Of a stretch of 7,148 nucleotides of DNA, positions 1 to 6,158 are shown in pieces. Below the pieces are notes generated by a model. The model saw nothing but the letters and a program-made list of their open reading frames with translations, was not told where the DNA came from and ran no database searches. Source of the DNA: an uncultured Clostridia bacterium (GTDB taxonomy: Bacteria > Bacillota > Clostridia > Lachnospirales > Lachnospiraceae). Where the stretch lies: positions 1 to 7,148 of the forward strand of contig CAMONF010000274.1 of NCBI GenBank assembly GCA_946620335.1. Reading direction: 5' to 3'. Both the position numbers and the translations under genes were made by a program. How positions within the stretch are numbered: the stretch's first letter is position 1; every line of letters starts with the position of its first letter.

Positions 1-3000
1 AAAAAGAAATACCCTGCGGACGGGAAAATGCCTCGCCTCCTGGCCATGCTCCTTGCGGTGCGGCTTCTCCTGGGGCTGGTCAGCCCGGCGCTGCCGGTCA
101 TGGGCATGGAGGCAGCCGACAGTCTTGATGGAAATGAAATCAGTGCCGACAGCCTTGTCATCGGGGAGGCAGCCGGCCAGGGAACTGACGCGGCCGCCTC
201 TGACGGAAGCGAAGGTACAGAAGCCAGTGCTGACGCGGCTGCCCCTTACGGAAGCGAAGATACAGAAGCCGGTACGGATCCTGCCATCCTTGACGGCAAC
301 GAAGATGCAGAAGCCGGTACGGATCCTGCCATCCTTGACGGAAGCGATGATGCAAAAGCCGGTGCTGACCCGGCCAGCCCTGACAGAGCGGAGACGACCG
401 AAGAGAATACAGAGCAAAACGGCGACGGCAGCCCCAAGGCGGCGGAGACTGGGGCAGATGAGCTGACAGACGATTCGGATGCCGCTGCGGACGGAGCACT
501 TGAACCCGCGGAGGGGGCAGAAGCGTCCACTGACAGCGCCGCTTACGGGACAGACAGCTCCGAAGAAGCTGACATTGCGGACGAAGAACTGTCTGAGATA
601 GAAGCCGGCGGGGAACTCCCTGCAGACGATACTGCAACGGAAGAAGATATCGCTCTCAGCGTGCTGGACCTGCCGGCAGCGGAGGTCGAGGTCTTCTATG
701 ACCCGTACGCATACGCCAAGGCCGTTTCCAGTCTCACCAGCGCGTACGGCGGTGAGACAGAGAGCACCTTGGTGGTCGATACGGCTGAAGGCCGGGTATA
801 CACAGGTGCGGGCGAGGAGCTGGACAGGACTGCCGACGCTGTCGCGGAGGCTGCATCGCTGCCCGCCGGCGAAGCGGCAGAGCTGCTGAAAGAATCGGAG
901 TATGAGGTCCTTTCCGTCGAAGAGGATGCTGTTGTCATTTCCGACCCCTACGATACCGCCCGGCTGATGGTGACCAGCGATACCGGCGTCGACACCTCCG
1001 GCGCAGTCCGGGTCCTTTCTTATGAAAATGAATACATCCTCCAGTACGCCACCAGCGGCGACGCCGCCCAGGCGGCTGATTTCCTGACCGCCGAGGTGGA
1101 CAGTCTGGAGGCAGATATCCCCCTCACGGTGGCGGACAATGACGATTGGGTCTATGAGACGGAAGAGTGGTTCGATGAGAAGGAGACTTCCCTGGATGTC
1201 CAGAACAAGGCCACCGGTGAGGAGGGCATGTTCGAGAACCAGGAGGACTACCTTTCCTGGGCTGTTCCCTACCTGGGTATCGATGAGCTCCTGGCCTCCT
1301 ACAATGAAGATCTGGCGGAGGAGGTCGTGGTAGCGGTTCTTGACTCCGGCTTCGACAATGTCCCCGGCTTCTTTGACGACAGCCGGATTCTCCCGCCCCT
1401 GACCGTGGCGGAAAGCGGAGATACTTCCGATGCCCATGCGAGGAAGCACGGGACCTTCGTTCTGGGAGAAATCTATGAGGCTACGCCGGCAAACGTGAAA
1501 CTTCTGCCGGTCCGGGTCTACGACGACAGCGGCAGCATGAGAATGTCCAATCTGATCGCCGCTCTCCATTTTCTGGAAGCTTATGAGCAGCATGTCTCTC
1601 TGGTAAACCTGAGCATCGGTTCCTCTGGTGATGCAGGCATCAATTATATGGGCACTGCCCCGGACGCCATCCTGAAGGGGTTGACCGCGAACGGCACCTA
1701 CTTCGTCGGCTCCGCCGGCAACAACCAGACCACAGTGCTGGAATGCTATCCGGCCAAGAGCGCCTACGTGGCCGCCGTGACCGCCATCGACGAGAACGGC
1801 GTCTTTGCAGATTCTTTCTCCAACTATGGGCAGGAGGGATATCCCATCGCTTTCACGGCGCCGGGCTCTTCCATGGAAGGTGTATCCCCGCTGACGGAGG
1901 GTGGCGTCACGACCATGCATGGCACATCGATGGCGGCTCCTTATGTGGTGACCTGTGCAGCACTGCTCATGTCTCAGGGAAAGCTGGCGGGACTTTCCGG
2001 TGCGGATGATTTTATTTCCGCATTGACCGGCTATGTGCGGCCCGGTCTGACGGCCGGTACCGATCCTTACCGGTACGGGGCCGGCTGCATCGGCTTCCCA
2101 ATTTCGATCGAGGACGCCAGCCTTACCTTCGACAATAAGGATTACGAAATCAGGCGGGACGAGCGCGTGACAATTGACGACCTGACCTTGACGCTTGGCT
2201 CTCTCACACTGGTCAATGGAGCCGATTATACGGTCTCCTATGAAAAGAATGACGCGCCCGGCCAGGCTGCGGTGATTGTGACCGGTACAGGCTTCTATGG
2301 CGGCGAAGTCGTCGGTCATTTCGATATTTACGGTGAAATGGCTGACTGCCGGATAGAACCCATTGGTCAGATTCAGTATACCGGGAATGCCCTTACGCCG
2401 GAACCAGTCGTGAACTTCGGCGGGAGGACATTGGAAAAGGACCGGGATTATACCTTATCTTATGCTCATAATACCGAGGTGGGCCAGGCGACCATCACCC
2501 TTACCGGGAAAGGCTATTGCAGGGGTGAAGTCAGCTGCAGTTTCGACATTTGCGAGAAGATCGATGACAGCGAGGTGTCTTCTGTAGCGGATGAGCTCTA
2601 TAACGGGGAAGCCATAATGCCTGAACCCGTTGTGTCCTTCCACGGCGAGAGGCTGGTAAAGGACAGAGACTATACGCTGGCCTTCGAGAATAATGATGAT
2701 CCGGGCCTGGCGACGGTCACTGTGACCGGCATAGGCCGTTACATGGGCGAGGTCATCAGGACCTTCCATATTTTGGGCAGCATAGGTGATTGTGAAATAG
2801 CATCTATAAAGGACGTTCAATATACCGGAAATGCCCTTAAGCCGGAACCTGCAGTGACTTTCCATGGAAAGACACTGGAAAAAGACCGGGACTACACGCT
2901 GACCTATGAAGACAACCGTATGCCCGGCCTTGCGACAGTCACCGTGCAGGGAGCAGGCTACTACGGCAATGACGGAGCGTCCGTCAACGTCAGCTTCAGA

Positions 3001-3825
3001 ATTCTTCCGCTGACGCCGGCCTTCACCATGTCCAACGAAAAATCGGGCATCCGCCTCAGCTGGAAAAAAATCGTCGGAGCGGACGGCTATATCGTCTACC
3101 GCCGTGACGGCGGCGTTTCGGATAAGGGCTCCTTCAGGCGTCTCAAGAAGATCACTTCCCCGGATACCCTTGCCTACACGGACAAGACAGCCGAGAGCGG
3201 CAGCCTCTATACCTATGCGGTCAGAGCTTACTGCGGGAGCATTTCCGGGAGATACAACACGGCCGAGTTTTACAGGATCGCAGGTACAGAGGCTACGGCC
3301 CGCAACGCCGCTTCAGGCCTGCGGATCGACTGGACAGCTGTGAAGGGCGCTGCGGGATATTATATCTACAGGCGGAAGACTACCGAATCCGCCTACACCA
3401 GGATCGGCAGGGCAGGTGCCTCCAGATTGTATTACATAGATAAGACAGCAGTGAACGGCACCAATTACCGGTACTGCGTCAAGCCTTATCACGGAACCTA
3501 TATCGCACCCTTCCTGTCCAGCGTCCGGTGGACCAGGGTAGCGCCGGTCAACGTTTCCCGGGTCACATCCGCGGAGTCGGGCGAGGCGGTAGTGAGATGG
3601 CAGAAGAACGCGAAGGCCACAGGGTACCAGGTCCGGTATTCGCGGAAGGCGGATTTCTCGAACCCGGTGACGGTCCGGGTCAAAGGACGGTCCTCCCTTT
3701 CAAAGACCTTGTCGAGCCTGGCCTCGGGAAAGGTTTATTACGTCAAAGTCCGGGCCTACCGGACCGTGAACGGAAAGAATTATTACAGCGCCTGGTCCGG
3801 CGCCGCCTCGGTAAAGGTGAAATAA
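1..3825 (+). CDS. Large secreted subtilisin-like (S8) serine protease with Ig-like and Fn3 repeats; 5' end probably outside window
   Basis: Extracellular endopeptidase of the subtilase family. Residues are numbered from the ATG at 28. Residues 1-30 form a signal peptide (hydrophobic run from L4, with an Arg at 12). About 30-215 is acidic and low-complexity, and about 220-425 is a pro-region containing a DPYDTARLMV segment. The catalytic domain covers about 430-690, with Asp439 (VLDSG), His474 (KHGTF), oxyanion Asn565 (SAGNN) and Ser634 (GTSMAAP); the spacings 35/91/69 are close to subtilisin's, so it should be active. Four 74-residue beta modules (697-995) and three Fn3-like modules (about 996-1086, 1087-1171, 1172-1265) follow. 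No LPXTG motif, SLH domain or C-terminal membrane segment is visible, so surface retention is unexplained. The frame is open to base 1 (KKKYPADGK before M) and no good ribosome site precedes 28, so the start is likely upstream. No T-tract terminator follows the stop. The substrate is unknown. Confidence 0.93.
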   Translation, partial: KKKYPADGKMPRLLAMLLAVRLLLGLVSPALPVMGMEAADSLDGNEISADSLVIGEAAGQGTDAAASDGSEGTEASADAAAPYGSEDTEAGTDPAILDGNEDAEAGTDPAILDGSDDAKAGADPASPDRAETTEENTEQNGDGSPKAAETGADELTDDSDAAADGALEPAEGAEASTDSAAYGTDSSEEADIADEELSEIEAGGELPADDTATEEDIALSVLDLPAAEVEVFYDPYAYAKAVSSLTSAYGGETESTLVVDTAEGRVYTGAGEELDRTADAVAEAASLPAGEAAELLKESEYEVLSVEEDAVVISDPYDTARLMVTSDTGVDTSGAVRVLSYENEYILQYATSGDAAQAADFLTAEVDSLEADIPLTVADNDDWVYETEEWFDEKETSLDVQNKATGEEGMFENQEDYLSWAVPYLGIDELLASYNEDLAEEVVVAVLDSGFDNVPGFFDDSRILPPLTVAESGDTSDAHARKHGTFVLGEIYEATPANVKLLPVRVYDDSGSMRMSNLIAALHFLEAYEQHVSLVNLSIGSSGDAGINYMGTAPDAILKGLTANGTYFVGSAGNNQTTVLECYPAKSAYVAAVTAIDENGVFADSFSNYGQEGYPIAFTAPGSSMEGVSPLTEGGVTTMHGTSMAAPYVVTCAALLMSQGKLAGLSGADDFISALTGYVRPGLTAGTDPYRYGAGCIGFPISIEDASLTFDNKDYEIRRDERVTIDDLTLTLGSLTLVNGADYTVSYEKNDAPGQAAVIVTGTGFYGGEVVGHFDIYGEMADCRIEPIGQIQYTGNALTPEPVVNFGGRTLEKDRDYTLSYAHNTEVGQATITLTGKGYCRGEVSCSFDICEKIDDSEVSSVADELYNGEAIMPEPVVSFHGERLVKDRDYTLAFENNDDPGLATVTVTGIGRYMGEVIRTFHILGSIGDCEIASIKDVQYTGNALKPEPAVTFHGKTLEKDRDYTLTYEDNRMPGLATVTVQGAGYYGNDGASVNVSFRILPLTPAFTMSNEKSGIRLSWKKIVGADGYIVYRRDGGVSDKGSFRRLKKITSPDTLAYTDKTAESGSLYTYAVRAYCGSISGRYNTAEFYRIAGTEATARNAASGLRIDWTAVKGAAGYYIYRRKTTESAYTRIGRAGASRLYYIDKTAVNGTNYRYCVKPYHGTYIAPFLSSVRWTRVAPVNVSRVTSAESGEAVVRWQKNAKATGYQVRYSRKADFSNPVTVRVKGRSSLSKTLSSLASGKVYYVKVRAYRTVNGKNYYSAWSGAASVKVK
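184..378 (+). repeat. 45-bp in-frame tandem repeat in the acidic linker of the protease
   Basis: Four full units begin at 184, 229, 274 and 319, and a partial fifth covers 364-378. Each encodes 15 residues of the pattern (T/A)DxAxxxGxxxxxAx, rich in Asp, Glu, Ala and Gly. Units 3 and 4 both begin TDPAILDG and are almost identical in DNA, so they are the most recent duplication; units 1 and 2 are more diverged. Further downstream (to about 660) the composition stays acidic but the period is lost. The repeat keeps the reading frame, so copy-number change would only alter linker length between the signal peptide and the pro-region. Confidence 0.85.
2116..3012 (+). repeat. Four tandem ~222-bp repeats encoding Ig-like beta modules
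   Basis: The DYT motif recurs at residues 733, 807, 881 and 955 (numbered from the ATG at 28), an exact 74-residue period. Each module runs roughly: (Y/F)xG-A-xxPEPxVxFxG, then L-x-K-D-R-D-Y-T, then (N)xxPGxAxVTVTGxGxY, then a closing FxI strand. Approximate units are 2116-2337, 2338-2559, 2560-2781 and 2782-3012; the last has three extra residues before its closing strand (F990). Unit 1 has lost the PEP stretch and is the most diverged. Units 2 and 4 resemble each other (QYTGNAL, LEKDRDYTL) more than either resembles unit 3. Such modules are common spacers or adhesion domains in secreted Firmicutes proteins. Confidence 0.85.
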
Positions 3826-3835
3826 GGACCGATAC

Positions 3836-3864
3836 TTGATAACCAATTAAAATTGTGATACGAT
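3836..3864 (+). promoter_or_regulatory. Sigma-A type promoter for the polysaccharide operon
   Basis: The -35 box TTGATA (3836-3841) lies 17 bp before the -10 box TACGAT (3859-3864). A TG at 3856-3857 one base before the -10 makes it an extended -10 promoter. Transcription would start near 3870-3872, giving a leader of about 94 nt before the ATG at 3965. The spacer holds a dyad, CAATT-AA-AATTG (3844-3855), that could be an operator. The site begins only 11 bp after the protease stop codon, which argues for separate transcription of the two regions. Confidence 0.6.
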
Positions 3865-3877
3865 TCTATGGCTGAGG

Positions 3878-3907
3878 GGCGGCAACGTGCTGGATTTATT
3901 TGCCGCC
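3878..3907 (+). promoter_or_regulatory. Leader hairpin carrying an ops/JUMPstart-like sequence
   Basis: GGCGGCAA (3878-3885) pairs perfectly with TTGCCGCC (3900-3907) around a 14-nt loop. The stretch GGCGGCAACGTG (3878-3889) matches the proteobacterial ops element GGCGGTAGCGTG, as I remember it, at 10 of 12 positions; the flanking GG before it and CT after it also recall the JUMPstart context. The GG...TG spacing of an RNA polymerase pause site is kept. It is followed by A6, not a T-tract, so it is not a + strand terminator. It lies early in the leader of a polysaccharide operon, where processive antitermination is common, so a NusG-paralogue target is plausible but unproven. Confidence 0.45.
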
Positions 3908-3939
3908 AAAAAAGAGGAAGGTCCCGCGGGGGACCCTCC
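3908..3939 (-). terminator. Intrinsic-terminator-like hairpin on the minus strand, in the operon leader
   Basis: Read on the minus strand, GGAGGGTCCC pairs with GGGACCTTCC (10 bp, one G-U) around a CCGC loop and is followed directly by TC and six T. This is the form of a rho-independent terminator. On the + strand the same bases form a 9-bp stem with one A/C mismatch (3916-3925 with 3930-3939), but the nearest T-run (3949-3954) starts 9 nt after the stem, too far for a normal terminator. No minus-strand gene lies to the right within the window, so it would stop antisense transcripts, or the hairpin may act only as + strand leader structure. Confidence 0.4.
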
Positions 3940-3954
3940 ATGACAACATTTTTT

Positions 3955-3960
3955 GAGGGG
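3955..3960 (+). promoter_or_regulatory. Ribosome binding site GAGGGG that fixes the dehydratase start
   Basis: GAGGGG ends four bases before the ATG at 3965, which is a short but workable spacing. An in-frame TTG at 3953 would place this site inside the gene, so the ATG is preferred. GAGGG (3955-3959) is complementary to CCCTC (3934-3938) in the leader, so the site could be hidden by a hairpin with a 16-nt loop. An identical GAGGGG occurs at 3874-3879. Confidence 0.75.
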
Positions 3961-3964
3961 AAAA

Positions 3965-6043
3965 ATGAATAGTCAAAAGAAAAACAGAAAGCTGGCTCAC
4001 TGGCAGCTCATTGCGCTGTACCTTGCCTGCTACGACGTTATAGCGGTGGCGGGTTCTTATTTCCTTGCGCTTTTGCTGCGATTCGATTTTATGTATTCCT
4101 CGATCCCGGGGAATTATCTGAGCGCCTACGTCAAGTTCATACCGGGGTATCTTATTTTTACGCTGGTCGTTTTCAACATCTTAAGGCTCTACAAGTTCAT
4201 CTGGCGTTTCGTCAGTGTGCCGGAGCTGACACGGATCGTGATCGCCAACGTGATTACCTGCGTCTTCCACACCATCGTCATCACGATCTCGGTGCTGCGG
4301 ATGCCGATCTCTTACTATATCATCGGCGCTCTCATGCAGTTCATCCTGACAGGCGGGATCCGCTTCTCCTACAGGCTTCTCCTGGCCCTTGTCAAGAGCC
4401 GGACCAAGACTGTCGTGGAGACGGGCGGGCCCAGGATCATGGTCATCGGCGCCGGCGCGGCGGGCACTCTCCTCATCAAGGATATTGCCAAGTCCGACGA
4501 GACCCGCGGACGCGCAGTCTGCATCATCGACGACAACCCCAACAAATGGGACCGGTTCATTGAAGGCGTTCCGGTAGTAGGCGGACGGGACGATATTCTG
4601 GCCAGTGTGGAGAAATACCACTGCGACAAGATCTATGTGGCCATCCCCACTGCTACGGCCCAGGCCAGACGAGACATCGTCAACATCTGCAAGGAGACGG
4701 GGTGCGAGCTTAAGATGGTCCCCGGCCTCTACCAGATCGTGAACGACGAAGTCAAGGTGAGCCGTCTCAGGGACGTCAACATCGAGGACCTTCTGGGGCG
4801 CGATCAGATCGTCACGGATATGTCCGGAATCACCCGCCACCTGGAGGGAAGAGTGGTCCTGGTCACCGGCGGCGGAGGGTCCATCGGCTCCGAGCTCTGC
4901 CGGCAGATCGCCAAGCGCCATCCGGCCCGGCTCATCATCTTTGACGTCTACGAGAACAATGCCTACGCCATCGAGCAGGAACTCAAGATGGAGATGCCTG
5001 ACCTCGACCTGGTCACGCTGATCGGGTCGGTCCGCGACAGCCGCCGTCTGGACATGGTCTTCAAAAAATACAGACCCAGCATCGTCTACCACGCGGCCGC
5101 CCACAAGCATGTGCCGCTCATGGAGACCAGCCCCTGCGAGGCCATCAAGAACAACTCCATCGGCACTTACAAGACCGCCTACGCGGCCATGAAGTACGGG
5201 GTGGAGACCTTTGTCCTCATTTCCACGGACAAGGCCGTCAATCCCACCAACATCATGGGCGCCAGCAAGCGGCTCTGCGAGATGATCGTTCAGACCATGG
5301 ACAGGATCGGGCGGGACGGCAGAGAATATATTCTGCCCTTCGTCCATGCCCACAGCGACGGCATGCCCGATGTGAACGGTGATGGGAGACTGCGGGCCCA
5401 TGAGAGCCATACGACCTTCGTGGCTGTCCGCTTCGGCAATGTTCTGGGCTCCAACGGCTCCGTCATTCCCCTTTTCAAGAAGCAGATCGCCAAGGGCGGA
5501 CCTGTCACGGTCACCCATCCGGACATCATCCGCTACTTTATGACCATTCCCGAGGCCGTCAGTCTGGTCCTCCAGGCCGGCGCCTACGGCGACGATACAC
5601 GGCAGAGCCGGATCTATATCCTGGACATGGGCGAGCCCGTCAAGATTGCGGATCTGGCCAGGAACCTGATCAAGCTCTCCGGCTACAAGCCCGACGTGGA
5701 CATCAAGATCGAATACACCGGCCTGCGTCCCGGCGAGAAGCTCTATGAGGAGAAGCTCATGGAGGAGGAGGGGCTTGAGAAGACGCCCAACGACCTGATC
5801 CATATCGCAAAGCCCATCCCGGTGGACGAGTCGGTCTTCCTGGGGCAGCTGGAGGCGCTGGCCAAGGCCGCCTACAACAATTCAGACCGCATCGTCGACA
5901 TGGTCGCCGAGATGGTCCCCACCTTCCGGCCTACCCGGAAGGCCTCGGACTTGGCCGGCAGCCAGGTCTTGTCGGACCGGGATCTTCCGGAACGCCGCGA
6001 CCGCCGCACCCTGCCCGAGGTGCAGGCGACCGGGCAGGAATGA
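3965..6043 (+). CDS. Membrane-bound nucleotide-sugar 4,6-dehydratase (PglF/WbpM/CapD family)
   Basis: 692-residue inner-membrane enzyme predicted to convert UDP-N-acetylhexosamine to a 4-keto-6-deoxy sugar, an early step toward modified amino sugars in surface glycans. Four membrane segments (about 14-38, 57-80, 88-111, 114-136) are followed by a first Rossmann-like domain with GAGAAG (162-167). The catalytic extended-SDR domain has GGGGSIG (302-308), HAAAHKHVPLME, and STDKAVNP...MGASK, giving Thr421-Asp422-Lys423 and Met431xxxLys435. Met in place of the usual SDR Tyr, and this spacing, are typical of PglF/WbpM dehydratases. RFGNVLGSNGSVIP, HPDIIRYFMT and GLRPGEKLYEE are also present. An unusual stretch of about 35 residues (449-483) holding an EF-hand-like loop sits just before FVAVRFGN. 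The Arg-rich tail (about 660-692) looks unstructured. It is the first gene after the promoter and leader. The exact substrate and stereochemistry cannot be told from sequence. Confidence 0.92.
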   Translation: MNSQKKNRKLAHWQLIALYLACYDVIAVAGSYFLALLLRFDFMYSSIPGNYLSAYVKFIPGYLIFTLVVFNILRLYKFIWRFVSVPELTRIVIANVITCVFHTIVITISVLRMPISYYIIGALMQFILTGGIRFSYRLLLALVKSRTKTVVETGGPRIMVIGAGAAGTLLIKDIAKSDETRGRAVCIIDDNPNKWDRFIEGVPVVGGRDDILASVEKYHCDKIYVAIPTATAQARRDIVNICKETGCELKMVPGLYQIVNDEVKVSRLRDVNIEDLLGRDQIVTDMSGITRHLEGRVVLVTGGGGSIGSELCRQIAKRHPARLIIFDVYENNAYAIEQELKMEMPDLDLVTLIGSVRDSRRLDMVFKKYRPSIVYHAAAHKHVPLMETSPCEAIKNNSIGTYKTAYAAMKYGVETFVLISTDKAVNPTNIMGASKRLCEMIVQTMDRIGRDGREYILPFVHAHSDGMPDVNGDGRLRAHESHTTFVAVRFGNVLGSNGSVIPLFKKQIAKGGPVTVTHPDIIRYFMTIPEAVSLVLQAGAYGDDTRQSRIYILDMGEPVKIADLARNLIKLSGYKPDVDIKIEYTGLRPGEKLYEEKLMEEEGLEKTPNDLIHIAKPIPVDESVFLGQLEALAKAAYNNSDRIVDMVAEMVPTFRPTRKASDLAGSQVLSDRDLPERRDRRTLPEVQATGQE
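5309..5413 (+). other. Inserted segment with EF-hand-like calcium loop inside the dehydratase
   Basis: Residues 449-483 of the dehydratase separate MIVQ (440-443) from FVAVRFGN (485-492). In the family members I recall these motifs are only about ten residues apart, so about 30 residues look inserted. Within it, DVNGDGRLRAHE (469-480, bases 5369-5404) fits the 12-residue EF-hand/dockerin loop: Asp1, Asn3, Asp5, Gly6, Leu8, Glu12. Several His and Asp (HAHSD, 461-465) precede it. Metal binding is inference. Confidence 0.55.
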
Positions 6044-6158
6044 AGCTTCCCTGCTTCGGACGCCGGGCTGCCAACGGTGGCGGATACAGCTGAGTCCATC
6101 AGAAACCGCCGGCAGATCACCTGACCGGTACCCATTTCTTCAAAAGGAGATTCATATT

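Noticed and set aside
158..637. Minus-strand open frames across the acidic repeat region
   Set aside because: They encode repetitive Arg/Gln/Pro-rich or Ser/Ala-rich products created by the tandem repeats of the sense strand.
3878..3913. GC-rich hairpin as a + strand terminator for the protease
   Set aside because: It is followed by six A, not T, and it lies downstream of a good promoter, so it belongs to the leader of the next transcript.
3953..3964. TTG at 3953 as the dehydratase start
   Set aside because: It would put the GAGGGG ribosome site inside the gene; the ATG at 3965 is correctly placed after that site.
4181..5803. Long open frame of 540 codons on the minus strand opposite the dehydratase
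   Set aside because: It lies wholly antisense to a gene with clear family motifs, has no recognisable domain or ribosome site that I can see, and is the expected shadow of GC-rich codon use.
5872..6135. Minus-strand open frame of 87 codons across the dehydratase/rfbA gap
   Set aside because: Most of it is antisense to the dehydratase tail, its product is Ser/Arg-rich with no motif, and there is no clear ribosome site.
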